Assembly: GCA_035290625.1 (NCBI GenBank)
Contig: DATDTY010000013.1
Location: forward strand, 1 to 37,547
Source: Candidatus Nanoarchaeia archaeon
GTDB lineage: Archaea; Nanobdellota; Nanobdellia; Woesearchaeales; DATDTY01
DNA length: 37,547 nt
Reading direction: 5' to 3'
Under the pieces are notes generated by a model. That model was not told the origin of the DNA, did not search any database, and saw nothing but the letters and a program-made list of their open reading frames with translations. Shown one piece after another: positions 16,293 through 24,341 of this stretch. The stretch's first letter is position 1. Each line of letters opens with the position of its first letter. The position numbers and the translations under genes are program-made.

Positions 16293-16455
16293 GGCTCCGG
16301 TGAAAATCTTGCTTCGCAGCTGCCGCCGGCTCGGCTTGCGCTGTCCACCTGTATGTATCGTTGAAGCCCCGAAGGGGCCAACCCCCTCAACTCAGTCTAT
16401 GGCAATCCTTAAGGGCCTCGCAAAAAAGGCGTCAGCCCTGATTTTCACCGAAGCC
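16293..16455. ncRNA. Structured element, copy A (unknown RNA or repeat)
   Basis: This 163-nt stretch between the tRNA terminator and rnhB folds into nested helices: P1 GGTGAAAATC (16299-16308) with GATTTTCACC (16440-16449), extended outward by GGCT/AGCC; P2 GCTGCCGCC (16319-16327) with GGCGTCAGC (16428-16436), one mismatch; P3 GTTGA (16360-16364) with TCAAC (16387-16391); P4 GCCCC-GAA-GGGGC (16366-16378). A second copy at 22905-23061 keeps all four helices with changed but still pairing bases. The strand is uncertain because no promoter at the right distance was found on either side. I do not recognise it as RNase P, SRP or a guide RNA. Confidence 0.65.
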
Positions 16456-16467
16456 CGTATCGACACC

Positions 16468-16476
16468 TATTTAAAC
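16468..16476 (+). promoter_or_regulatory. TATA box of rnhB
   Basis: TATTTAAAC, with the TTTAAA core centred at 16472.5, is 26 bp before the ATG at 16498 and predicts a leaderless mRNA. Confidence 0.55.
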
Positions 16477-16497
16477 AAACCATCCTTTTCTCTCTGC

Positions 16498-17157
16498 ATG
16501 GTTTTGATTTGCGGGATTGATGAATCCGGGAGAGGCCCTGTAATCGGGCCGATGGTTATCGCAGGAGTTTTAGCGTCTGAGCCGGAGATTAAGCTGCTGG
16601 AAGGGATGAAGGTCAAGGACTCCAAGCTGCTCACTCCAAAGAGGAGAAGCTTTCTCTACGACAAGATTATCAAGAGCGTTTCCGGATATAAGATCATTGT
16701 CCTGCCTCCGAAGGAGATTGATGCTGCACTGGAGTCAGACAGCCTGAACCTGAATCTTCTTGAGGGAGTGAACATCGCGGCAGTGATCAATGAGCTGAAT
16801 CCTGATAAGGCATACATTGACTGCCCCTCAAATAATATTGAGGAATTCAAGCGGTTCGTGAAGAAGAATCTCACAGTCAAGGCTGAGCTGATCCTCGAGC
16901 ACAAGGCTGATGTGAGGTATCCTGTTGTGAGCGCAGCCTCGATTCTTGCAAAGGTTACCCGGGACAAGGAAGTGGAATTGCTGAAGAAGGAGATCGGGAT
17001 TGACTTTGGAAGCGGGTATGCGACTGATCCCATAACACAGGAGTTTATCAAAAAGCATTATAATGCGTATCCTGAGATATTCCGGAAGAGCTGGGAGACG
17101 TATAAGAGTTTGAAGAGGAAGGAAGGGCAGAAGGGGCTGAAGGAATTCTCGGAGTAG
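16498..17157 (+). CDS. rnhB: Ribonuclease HII
   Basis: Encodes 219 residues, usual length for archaeal RNase HII, which cuts RNA in RNA/DNA hybrids and at single ribonucleotides in DNA. The catalytic residues are visible: Asp8 and Glu9 in GIDESGRGP, Asp108 in AYIDCPS and Asp138 in EHKAD, followed by YPVVSAASILAKVTRD. The ATG at 16498 was chosen because it lies 26 bp from a TATA box and begins the conserved MVLICGIDESG; the longer open frame upstream runs through the structured element and is not coding. The C-terminal tail is basic and may bind nucleic acid or PCNA, though I see no clear PIP box. Confidence 0.95.
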   Translation: MVLICGIDESGRGPVIGPMVIAGVLASEPEIKLLEGMKVKDSKLLTPKRRSFLYDKIIKSVSGYKIIVLPPKEIDAALESDSLNLNLLEGVNIAAVINELNPDKAYIDCPSNNIEEFKRFVKKNLTVKAELILEHKADVRYPVVSAASILAKVTRDKEVELLKKEIGIDFGSGYATDPITQEFIKKHYNAYPEIFRKSWETYKSLKRKEGQKGLKEFSE

Positions 17158-17192
17158 GCATTCATTTACGGAGCATTTTACAAAGGAGAAAG

Positions 17193-17201
17193 TTTTATAT
17201 A
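17193..17201 (+). promoter_or_regulatory. TATA box of first dockerin-like gene
   Basis: TTTTATATA centred at 17197 lies 24 bp before ATG 17221 and 33 bp before a second in-frame ATG at 17230; a near-leaderless start at 17221 fits best. Confidence 0.5.
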
Positions 17202-17220
17202 GGGGGGTTACCAGGAATCA

Positions 17221-18087
17221 ATGATTACGATGAAAAAGATTGCAAGAAGACAAGTTAACCTTGAAAACAAAGTACGGAAGGATTTCCCCAGGTATACGGG
17301 CAGGAATGCCCAACGGCATTACCAGCGGCTTTCATTGCTGGTTGCGTTTCTTTTCGTGGCTTTGGTTATTGGAAGCTTGATTGGGAATAACGGAAGGGAT
17401 AGGGCCGGGTTGGCGGCAAATGATGCGAGGCAATCGTTTGAGTCTGATATTTTAACAGAAGGGTCTAGTAAAACATATTATTTAAATGGGGTACAGTATG
17501 ATGTAACATTGTATCTTGTGGCTACTGCTAATCAAGTAGCTAAGTTTATCGTCAATGGTGAATATACTACTTCGTTGGCGGAAGGGGAATCTTACACATT
17601 AGCTGATGGAGCAATAATCTCAGTAAAGAATATTTTGATTGGAGCCGTATCTTTTGTTGAATTCATACCAAGTGGCTCAAATAGGGTTGAATTTCACCTT
17701 ATTCCAGCAAGAGTTGGTGGAGCAGAACCTCCTTCTCCGCCCAGCCCACAGCCTACGCCAGAATCTAGCTTGACGAGGCGAGAGGTTTTAGATATGCTGA
17801 ATGGGTGCGAGGCATATCCCGTTTTATTACGCGACGTTGGGCTAGATGTAGATATTGCTTCTGTTGATACTAATTCAGACGCGCTTATATCAGGAGACGA
17901 ATTATGCAATAATTATTATCGGTTGTTTCCTTGGGTTAGCAGAGCAGGAGTCTGTATCCTTTCCCTAGCATATCAGCGATTGAGTGATGAAACCTCTACT
18001 CCACTAGGCTTGCGTTCATGTTCAGAAGGCTTGCCTCATTATGCAGGAGAATATGTTATGACTCCTGTCTGCTGCAGAGCTGAATAA
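17221..18087 (+). CDS. Membrane-anchored protein with EF-hand/dockerin-like motif
   Basis: Encodes 288 residues. After a basic cytoplasmic N-terminus of ~40 residues there is one membrane helix (RLSLLVAFLFVALVIGSLIGN), so the rest is outside. Residues ~80-165 form a beta-rich domain; a Pro/Ser linker (SPPSPPSPQPTP) follows; the C-terminal ~110 residues hold a single Ca-binding-type loop DTNSDALISGDE, like half of a dockerin or an EF-hand, and several Cys. The N-terminal 60 residues match the next gene's protein (YQRL...AFLF.ALV.GS.IGN), so the two are paralogs. Function is probably attachment or assembly at the surface; no cohesin domain is visible in the window. Confidence 0.75.
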   Translation: MITMKKIARRQVNLENKVRKDFPRYTGRNAQRHYQRLSLLVAFLFVALVIGSLIGNNGRDRAGLAANDARQSFESDILTEGSSKTYYLNGVQYDVTLYLVATANQVAKFIVNGEYTTSLAEGESYTLADGAIISVKNILIGAVSFVEFIPSGSNRVEFHLIPARVGGAEPPSPPSPQPTPESSLTRREVLDMLNGCEAYPVLLRDVGLDVDIASVDTNSDALISGDELCNNYYRLFPWVSRAGVCILSLAYQRLSDETSTPLGLRSCSEGLPHYAGEYVMTPVCCRAE

Positions 18088-18180
18088 ATGCCGCATATGA
18101 GGATAGATAGCAAGTATATATAAGCAGATTGAGGCATAATCATCTTCATCTCACGCGATGTTGTTTATTTTACTTTTGAT

Positions 18181-18192
18181 CTCCCTAGGGAG
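18181..18192. repeat. 12-bp perfect palindrome
   Basis: CTCCCTAGGGAG, in the intergenic region between the two dockerin-like genes, about 45 bp upstream of the TATA box at 18231. It could be an operator. The same gap holds another TATA-like sequence (TATATATAA, 18115-18123) without a recognisable gene behind it. Confidence 0.35.
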
Positions 18193-18230
18193 TTGCAGAC
18201 ATTTCTAGGGCAGTCTTCTTTATCAAAAGG

Positions 18231-18239
18231 TATTTATAT
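18231..18239 (+). promoter_or_regulatory. TATA box of second dockerin-like gene
   Basis: TATTTATAT predicts a start near 18261. The resulting ~39-nt leader begins with a 6-bp hairpin GGTATG (18261-18266) / CATACC (18280-18285) followed by the ribosome site GGTGAT (18286-18291) and the ATG at 18300. This is one of few leadered genes here. Confidence 0.5.
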
Positions 18240-18299
18240 GAATGGCCCGATGAGAGTTTAGGTATGATGCCCATTCCTGCATACCGGTGATTTCATATC

Positions 18300-18674
18300 A
18301 TGGCAAGAAAAAGGGAGTCTCTTGGAGGGAGCCTAAAGAGTGAGCCCCCAACGCACATAAGCTTCAGTGCTTACCAGTATCAAAGGCTTGGATTCCTGGC
18401 TGCTTTTCTTTTTGCTGCTTTGGTTGTTGGAAGCTGGATCGGCAATATGGGTATGAATACAGGGGAGAACAGGATTGGGCTTGCGAGCGAGACTGCTATC
18501 CAGAAAGGGGATGTCGATGGAGACGGGAGCATCACACGGGAAGATGTTTACCTTGCATATGATATCGTCCAGGGAAGGGTCATTCCAACTGCTAGCCAAC
18601 GAAGAGCTGCTGACGCCAATGGAGATAACTCTGTGACCATAGAGGATGTAAGAATAATCTTTGGGAAAATCTAG
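18300..18674 (+). CDS. Membrane-anchored type I dockerin-like protein
   Basis: Encodes 124 residues: a basic cytoplasmic segment, one membrane helix (LGFLAAFLFAALVVGSWIGN, about residues 37-56) and an outside dockerin-like domain with two duplicated Ca-binding loops, GDVDGDGSITREDV and ADANGDNSVTIEDV, each followed by a helix. Dockerins bind cohesin modules and normally attach enzymes to scaffolds; here the dockerin is itself tied to the cell membrane, which would display a docking site rather than an enzyme. The anchor is paralogous to that of the preceding gene. Start supported by GGTGAT 8 nt upstream. Confidence 0.8.
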   Translation: MARKRESLGGSLKSEPPTHISFSAYQYQRLGFLAAFLFAALVVGSWIGNMGMNTGENRIGLASETAIQKGDVDGDGSITREDVYLAYDIVQGRVIPTASQRRAADANGDNSVTIEDVRIIFGKI

Positions 18675-18700
18675 CTTTTATTGCTTTTTTAACGTTCTTT

Positions 18701-19288
18701 TTAACGATAACTCCTTTTTCTTTGCTTGCTTCTTTTACTAGGTTTTGCAATGTTTAGGAATTGATTGTGATGGCGGGGCTTTTCATAGAATGGAAGAATC
18801 TTCAGCAGGCGGGGTGCCCTGAGGATTGCCCGCAGCTGCGGCACCCTCTCAGAAAGCAGCAGAATAGCCCTGCTTCTGCTGACCTTCCCAACATTCTCTG
18901 CCTCCCGGATGAGCTTGGAGGTCTCTTTCTCGATCTCAACCCCGACATGCGCTATCCTCTGCGTCTCAACAATGGTTTCTGTGGAGAGCAACAGGACCAG
19001 AAAGTTCTCAATCAGGCGGAAGACAAGGAAAAAGGGGAACACAACAAGGATGTCCAGCCAATAGAGCCTGATAAACCTTGGAACGCGCCTGACGCGGTTG
19101 TATTTGAATGCCAAATCAACGACAAATACTGCAATAACAACGTAATCAATGGTATCCAGATATGCCCGATACGGGGCAGCCCTCTCATGAAAGCCAAGCT
19201 CAGCGACAATGACTCCAAGCAGCAGAAGGACGAGCCAGGGAATGCTTTTGTCTGTAATGATCTCCAGCTTATGCAGCCAAGGCTTCAT
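18701..19288 (-). CDS. Voltage-sensor-like ion-transport domain protein without pore
   Basis: Encodes 195 residues from ATG 19288 (MKPWLHKLEIITD), a leaderless start 26 nt from a TATA box at 19310-19317; longer in-frame starts lie upstream of the expected transcript. Hydrophobic helices resemble S1-S3 of the voltage-gated channel superfamily (IPWLVLLLLGVIVAEL; TIDYVVIAVFVVDLAFKY; YWLDILVVFPFFLVF), followed by a charged helical region and an S4-like basic helix (LRAILRAPRLLKILPF). No pore loop (such as TxGYG) follows; the protein ends in a basic tail. It may be a voltage-sensor-only protein or a subunit of a larger channel. It is divergent from smc but has its own TATA box. Confidence 0.7.
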   Translation of the reverse strand: MKPWLHKLEIITDKSIPWLVLLLLGVIVAELGFHERAAPYRAYLDTIDYVVIAVFVVDLAFKYNRVRRVPRFIRLYWLDILVVFPFFLVFRLIENFLVLLLSTETIVETQRIAHVGVEIEKETSKLIREAENVGKVSRSRAILLLSERVPQLRAILRAPRLLKILPFYEKPRHHNQFLNIAKPSKRSKQRKRSYR

Positions 19289-19309
19289 ACCTCCCTCTCT
19301 TGTTTTTTT

Positions 19310-19317
19310 GTATATTA
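19310..19317 (-). promoter_or_regulatory. TATA box of the voltage-sensor-like gene
   Basis: Plus-strand GTATATTA (TAATATAC on the coding strand) is centred about 26 bp before the ATG at 19288 and so supports that start. Confidence 0.5.
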
Positions 19318-19375
19318 ATGTTGTGGTTGCCTGGCTCTGCCGTTTGAATGCCTCTCTCTGTGTGCATGGCAAAGC

Positions 19376-19384
19376 TATTTAAAT
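19376..19384 (+). promoter_or_regulatory. TATA box of smc
   Basis: TATTTAAAT, core TTTAAA centred at 19380.5, is 26 bp before the smc ATG at 19406; leaderless mRNA predicted. Confidence 0.6.
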
Positions 19385-19405
19385 CAAGAAGAACGCGATT
19401 CTGCT

Positions 19406-22400
19406 ATGACGAGAATCACCAAGCTTGTCGTCCACGGGTTCAAGTCCTTCGCGAACAGGACGGAGATTCCTTTTGGAGGCTCTGACTATAATGTGATCCT
19501 TGGGCCAAATGGGTCCGGAAAGAGCAATGTGCTCGACGCGATCTGCTTTGTTCTAGGAAAATCATCAAAAAAAGAGCTGCGGACTGAGAAATCTGCGCAT
19601 TTGATCTACAATGGGGGGAAATCGAAGGTGCCTGCATCGAAGGGTGAGGTCTCCATCTATTTTGAGAATTCGAAGAAAGAATTTCCTCTCGACACGGAAG
19701 AAGTCAGGGTAGGCAGGATTGTCAAGCAGAATGGCCAGAGCGTCTATAAGATTAATTCGCAGACACGAACGAGGGCTGAGGTGCTGGAGCTGCTTGCGAG
19801 GGCGAGGATTGACCCCGACGGATATAATATCATACTTCAGGGAGACATTGTGCGGTTTACTGAGATGCCGAGCATTGAGAGGAGGCAGATTATTGAGGAG
19901 ATTGCGGGAATCTCAATGTACGAGGACAGGAAGCTGAAGGCCCTCAGCGAGCTTTCGAACGTTGAGGGCAAGATCAAGGATGCTGAGCTCATCCTGAATG
20001 AGCGGAATACCTACCTGAAATCCCTGAAGGGCGAGCGGGACCAGGCGCTCAAGTACAAAGAGATGAATGACCAGATCCGCAGCCATGAGGCTTCGCTGCT
20101 CAAGATCCGGATTGACTCTGATGAGAACCAGAGGGGTATTGTTGAGAAGAGCGAAGCTAGCCTGCGGAAGCGCCTCGACAGCATCAATGATATGATTGCG
20201 CAGAAGAAGAAGAGCGATGACCAGAAGAAGGAAGAGATTTCCAGCATTTCCAGCGAGATCGAGGAGAAGGGGGAGATTGAGCAGATTCGGATCAGCAAGG
20301 AAATCGAGGCTATGAAGATCCAGATGGCAAAAGTGCAGATGCGCATTGACTCCGTCAGGGCTGAGGCTTCGAAGATCAGGAAGCGGGAAGAGGACCTGAA
20401 GAAGGATCTTGATGAAGCTGCAGGCAAAATCAAGGAACTGAATGAACATAAGGCTGATTTGGAGAAGCAAAGGAGCAGCGCAGAAAAGGAGAAGGAGCTG
20501 ATTGGGCAGAAGATCGCGAAGTTCAAGGAGAAGAACAAGATGGAGTCTGAGGGCAGCATCGAGAAGGAGATTGAAGAGACTGAGAAAAAATCCGAGGTGC
20601 TGCAGCAGAAGCTGAATGAAATGAAGGAAAAGGAGCACAGCCTGCTGAGGCAAAAGGACGGGCTGGAGCGGGAATACCAGAGCTTCGAGGAGCGCATGCA
20701 GAAGGTGGAGCAGCTGAAGAAGGAAAACCGGGAAAAGATGAATGCCCTCGAGGCGAAGAGGAGCGAGTTTAAGAAGGCCACGCTTGAGCTGAATAAATGC
20801 CTCGACTCAGATTCGCTGCTGGCATCGCAGATTGGGAGCAACCGGGAGAGATTGTTCCGCACTACCGAGGAACTGGCAAAGCTGAAGGCAAAGAGCATCA
20901 CTGCACGCGACTTTGCAAGCTCAGAGATTGCTGTAAGAAAAGTGCTTGAGCAGAAGGGGAAGATCCCTGGCATCTATGGCACGGTTGCCGAGCTTGGGAA
21001 TGTTGAAAAGAAGTTTAGCGTAAGCCTTGAGGTGGCAGCTGGCCCGCGGCTTCATTCGGTTGTTGTTGAGGATGATAAGGTTGCGGCAGATGCTATCCAG
21101 TTCCTGAAGAAGAACAAGTTTGGAACAGCCACGTTCCTTCCGCTGAATAAGATACGGCCTCCTGAAGAGCGTGTCAAAAAGCAAAAAGAGAAGGGTGTGC
21201 TTGGCCATGCCCTTGATCTTGTCACCTATGACCCAAAATACAGGAAGGTGTTTGAGTATGTCTTTGCCAATACCCTTGTCGTAGATACCATCGCAACTGC
21301 CAGGAACATCGGCATCGGGACTGCGAAGATGGTCAGCCTTGATGGCGACATTGCTGAGCTGTCAGGATTGATGCGCGGAGGGTTCAGGCTGAAGAGGAAG
21401 GAAGGCGGGTTCTCAGAGAAAGAATCGGAAAACCTGATCCTGGAGCGCGAGCGGAGCATTGCTGATTTCCAGAACACTCTGAAGGTCCTGGAGAAGCAGC
21501 GCAGGGAGAATGAAGAGAGGATCACTGCACTGCGCCAGCTGAAGGCGACGCTTGAGGGCCACATCATCAAGGAAGAGAAGAGCATGTATCTTGAGCACGA
21601 AGATATGGATGTTTCAGACAAAAAGATTGAAGAGCTGAAGAAGAGCATTGCAGATGCTGAGAAGAGCCTTGACAGCCTGCGTGGACAGAGCTCCAGCGTG
21701 CACGCAGAGCTGATGCAGCTGAAGGTGAAGAGATCGGAATTACGGACGCGAATCGGCATGCTGAGGGATCCTGTCCTGATTGCTGAGCTGCAGGCGTTCG
21801 AGGATCGGAAGAACCAGATCAGCGAGATGCTTTTGCTCAATGCGAATGAGGCCAAGAACATTGAAAATTCTGTCTCCTCGGTGTACATCCCTGAGCAGAC
21901 AAAGATTCAGAATGTGATGAAGCAGCTTGCGAAAGACGAGAGGGGGTTCAACGAAGAAGAGAAGAACCTGAAGATCCAGTACAAGAAGGATGAAGATGCT
22001 CTTCGCCAGAAAGAAAAAGCAGCCACCGAATTCTCAAAGAGATTCCGGCAGCTGTTTGAAAGGCGGAAGAAGATCGAAAACGAGATCCATGCAGATGAGG
22101 TTGAGATCGCGAAATACCTCGAGCAGAGCAGGGATCAGGAGATCAAGCTGAACACACACACCCTGAAGCTGGTTGAGATCAAGGCCAAGCTGAAGGATCT
22201 CCAGCATCAGTTTGAGAGGTATCATGGCGTTGAGATTGACACCAAGAAGTCTGAGGAGGAGCTCCAGAAGGAGATTGAGAAGTTCCAAAGGATGCAGCAG
22301 CAGATTGGGATGGTCAATATGCGGGCGCTGGAGATCTATGATGCGGCTGAGGCCGAGTATCAGTCGCTTATTGAGAAGAAGAACACCCTGGCGTCTGAGA

Positions 22401-22894
22401 AGGAGGATGTGCACCGCCTGATTGAGGAGATTGAGCAGAAAAAGAGTGACTTGCTCATGAGGACATTTGATTCTGTGAACGACCATTTCCAGAGGATATT
22501 CAAGCAGCTTTCAGTGGTTGGGGACGCGCATCTTGAGCTGGAAGACCCCAAGAACCCCTTTGAGGGAGGCGTGCAGATCCGGGTGAGGCTGAGCCAGAAT
22601 AAATATCTGGAGATACGGGGGCTTTCAGGCGGAGAGAAGACGATGACTGCCCTGGCATTGATCTTCGCGATTCAGGAGCATGATCCTGCGTCTTTTTACG
22701 TGTTCGATGAGGTTGATGCTTCGCTCGACAAAAAGAATTCTGAGATGTTTGCCAAGCTGATACGGGCATACTCAAAACGGGCCCAGTATGTCATCATCTC
22801 ACATAATGATTATGTGATCTCGGAAGGGTCACACCTGTTCGGAGTCTCAAAAGATGAGCACGGGATTACGAATGTGGTGAGCCTCAAGATTTGA
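19406..22894 (+). CDS. smc: Chromosome segregation ATPase SMC
   Basis: Encodes 1162 residues, normal length for archaeal/bacterial SMC, which forms a DNA-entrapping ring and organises and separates chromosomes. The N-terminal head has Walker A GPNGSGKSN (~residues 34-42) and the Q-loop region NIILQGDIVRF. Two long coiled coils (~165-495 and ~670-1000) surround a hinge at ~505-660 with Gly-rich dimer contacts (GIYGTVAELG; MVSLDGDIAELSGLMRGG). The C-terminal head has the ABC signature LSGGEK and Walker B YVFDEVDASLD. ScpA/ScpB partners are not nearby, and the next gene is convergent, so it appears to be monocistronic. Confidence 0.97.
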   Translation: MTRITKLVVHGFKSFANRTEIPFGGSDYNVILGPNGSGKSNVLDAICFVLGKSSKKELRTEKSAHLIYNGGKSKVPASKGEVSIYFENSKKEFPLDTEEVRVGRIVKQNGQSVYKINSQTRTRAEVLELLARARIDPDGYNIILQGDIVRFTEMPSIERRQIIEEIAGISMYEDRKLKALSELSNVEGKIKDAELILNERNTYLKSLKGERDQALKYKEMNDQIRSHEASLLKIRIDSDENQRGIVEKSEASLRKRLDSINDMIAQKKKSDDQKKEEISSISSEIEEKGEIEQIRISKEIEAMKIQMAKVQMRIDSVRAEASKIRKREEDLKKDLDEAAGKIKELNEHKADLEKQRSSAEKEKELIGQKIAKFKEKNKMESEGSIEKEIEETEKKSEVLQQKLNEMKEKEHSLLRQKDGLEREYQSFEERMQKVEQLKKENREKMNALEAKRSEFKKATLELNKCLDSDSLLASQIGSNRERLFRTTEELAKLKAKSITARDFASSEIAVRKVLEQKGKIPGIYGTVAELGNVEKKFSVSLEVAAGPRLHSVVVEDDKVAADAIQFLKKNKFGTATFLPLNKIRPPEERVKKQKEKGVLGHALDLVTYDPKYRKVFEYVFANTLVVDTIATARNIGIGTAKMVSLDGDIAELSGLMRGGFRLKRKEGGFSEKESENLILERERSIADFQNTLKVLEKQRRENEERITALRQLKATLEGHIIKEEKSMYLEHEDMDVSDKKIEELKKSIADAEKSLDSLRGQSSSVHAELMQLKVKRSELRTRIGMLRDPVLIAELQAFEDRKNQISEMLLLNANEAKNIENSVSSVYIPEQTKIQNVMKQLAKDERGFNEEEKNLKIQYKKDEDALRQKEKAATEFSKRFRQLFERRKKIENEIHADEVEIAKYLEQSRDQEIKLNTHTLKLVEIKAKLKDLQHQFERYHGVEIDTKKSEEELQKEIEKFQRMQQQIGMVNMRALEIYDAAEAEYQSLIEKKNTLASEKEDVHRLIEEIEQKKSDLLMRTFDSVNDHFQRIFKQLSVVGDAHLELEDPKNPFEGGVQIRVRLSQNKYLEIRGLSGGEKTMTALALIFAIQEHDPASFYVFDEVDASLDKKNSEMFAKLIRAYSKRAQYVIISHNDYVISEGSHLFGVSKDEHGITNVVSLKI

Positions 22895-22904
22895 ACATTG
22901 CGGA

Positions 22905-23061
22905 GGCTCCGGTGAAAATCTTTTCAAGGTTGCCGTCGGTTCGGCTGTGCAAGTGATGGGAATGACCGACATTCCCCGTAAGGGACATCCCCCTTGTCGG
23001 TTTGGCATCTTTACGTTTAAGAGCCTCACGAATTGACGGCAACGCCATTTTCACAGGAGCC
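22905..23061. ncRNA. Structured element, copy B (unknown RNA or repeat)
   Basis: A 157-nt element between the ends of convergent smc and the ABC permease. It shows P1 GGCTCC (22905-22910) with GGAGCC (23056-23061), continued by GTGAAAAT (22912-22919) with ATTTTCAC (23047-23054); P2 GTTGCCGTC (22929-22937) with GACGGCAAC (23035-23043), nine perfect pairs; P3 ACCGACA (22965-22971) with TGTCGGT (22995-23001); P4 CCC-GTAA-GGG (22975-22984). Copy A at 16293-16455 has the same order of helices with compensating substitutions. An alternative helix GGGAATG/CATTCCC (22958-22964 with 22970-22976) competes with P3, so two states are possible. No promoter seen on either strand. Confidence 0.65.
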
Positions 23062-23135
23062 CATCAGGGATAGGCAACTCGAGCACATCAGCAGGTCTTG
23101 GGCTGATTATCCTGCTCATCCTGCCACCATTGCGA

Positions 23136-24341
23136 TTACTCATACCGCAATGCCTCCACCGGAGGAAGCTTCGCGGCCTGATATGCGGGGAGGGCTCCGG
23201 CAATCGCGCCTACAAGGAACGCAAAAAGAATCAGGCTTACCGTGAGGTACCAGGGAAAGACCGGCTTGAGGATAGCGTAGCCATACGCTGAAGCTATGTT
23301 CCCTGCTGCGGCAGAGATCAGGTAGCCAAGGAGAACTCCGATGATGCCGCCGACTGCGCCCAGAAACCCTGCCTCAAAGATAAAGATAATGCCTATGTCT
23401 GCGTTCCTTGCCCCTATTGCCTTCATGACCCCGATTTCCTTTGTGCGCTCCAAAACAGCAGTATACATTGTGTTCATGATATTGACAGACGCTACGATAA
23501 GAGAGATGCATGCAATAAGGACGAGCACGGCATTGATGATAATGATGATTGTCCCAAAGGTTGCCAGCACATCCTCAAAAGTCTGGATATAGAAATCTTC
23601 CTTGTCCTTGTCCTGGCCCTTGAATTTCCTGAGCTTTTCCCTGATCTTATCGGCAAGGTCTGCTGTTGCAGTTCCATCTGCCCTGATCATGGCATAGCCG
23701 AACTTGTCCTTTGTATCGTAGAGAAGCTCCATCTGGCGTTTGGTGACATAGATATTTGAGTCGTCCTGGGGATTCCCAATCTCCTCATAAAAACCGATGA
23801 CCTCAAAGGGCTGCCCGTTAATCTTCACCTTGTCGCCGAGGCTGATTCCGGACCTGAAGATGCTTTCCGGGATTTGGTAGTTGTAGCCAAGGATGGCCTT
23901 GCCTAACTCGCCTTTCTTGAATTCCCTTCCGCTGCTTACCTGAACTGTAAAGACCTCAGTGATGAACCTCTGCTTCTCGGGATTGATGCCTATCAGAAAG
24001 CGGAATTTCTTCTCATCCTTGAATTCAAGCTCGCCTGCTTTGGTATAGATGCCTTCGACTTCGTCAATTCCCTGGATCTTTCCGATGAAGTCAAGATCGT
24101 CCTGGGAAAGGAAAAACGTCGTGTCAATGCCTGGGGCTCCGGTTCCCTTTGCCTGGATGAAGAGCTTGTCCCTGCCTGCCTGGTCTGCCAAGGTGTCAAC
24201 ATACTTTTGGATGCCCAGCCCGAAGCTCACCAAAGAGAAGATTGCGGCAATCCCGATGAGGATGGAAAGGACTGTGAGCCAGCTGCGCATTTTCCGATGG
24301 AGGAGGCTTTGAATGGAGTATTTGATTTCATCAGGGTTCAT
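23136..24341 (-). CDS. MacB-like ABC transporter permease 2
   Basis: Encodes 401 residues with the MacB/LolC-FtsX layout: one N-terminal helix (~20-42), a large extracytoplasmic domain (~45-265) and three C-terminal helices (~270-390) containing the conserved NIMNTMYTAVLERTKEIGVMKAIGA region that couples to the ATPase. Such transporters are mechanotransducers that move peptides, lipoproteins or signals rather than pumping through a channel. Its start overlaps the stop of permease 1 (ATGA, 24338-24341). The two permeases share the family layout and many identical stretches, so they probably arose by duplication and form a heterodimer. Confidence 0.9.
   Translation of the reverse strand: MNPDEIKYSIQSLLHRKMRSWLTVLSILIGIAAIFSLVSFGLGIQKYVDTLADQAGRDKLFIQAKGTGAPGIDTTFFLSQDDLDFIGKIQGIDEVEGIYTKAGELEFKDEKKFRFLIGINPEKQRFITEVFTVQVSSGREFKKGELGKAILGYNYQIPESIFRSGISLGDKVKINGQPFEVIGFYEEIGNPQDDSNIYVTKRQMELLYDTKDKFGYAMIRADGTATADLADKIREKLRKFKGQDKDKEDFYIQTFEDVLATFGTIIIIINAVLVLIACISLIVASVNIMNTMYTAVLERTKEIGVMKAIGARNADIGIIFIFEAGFLGAVGGIIGVLLGYLISAAAGNIASAYGYAILKPVFPWYLTVSLILFAFLVGAIAGALPAYQAAKLPPVEALRYE

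Noticed and set aside
16293..16455. Element A as RNase P RNA, SRP RNA or a guide RNA
   Set aside because: The conserved GAGGAAAGUC/ACAGAAACC blocks of RNase P and the GGAAG/AGCA core of SRP helix 8 are absent, and I found no box C/D or 3' ACA arrangement.
16300..16497. N-terminal extension of rnhB through the upstream region
   Set aside because: RNase HII homologs start at GIDESG after 5-10 residues, the promoter is at 16468-16476, and the extension overlaps the structured element.
19913..20973. Long minus-strand frames opposite smc (also 21226-21888 and 22034-22486)
   Set aside because: Their Ser/Leu/Phe-rich sequences are shadows of the Lys/Glu-rich coiled coils of SMC on the other strand.
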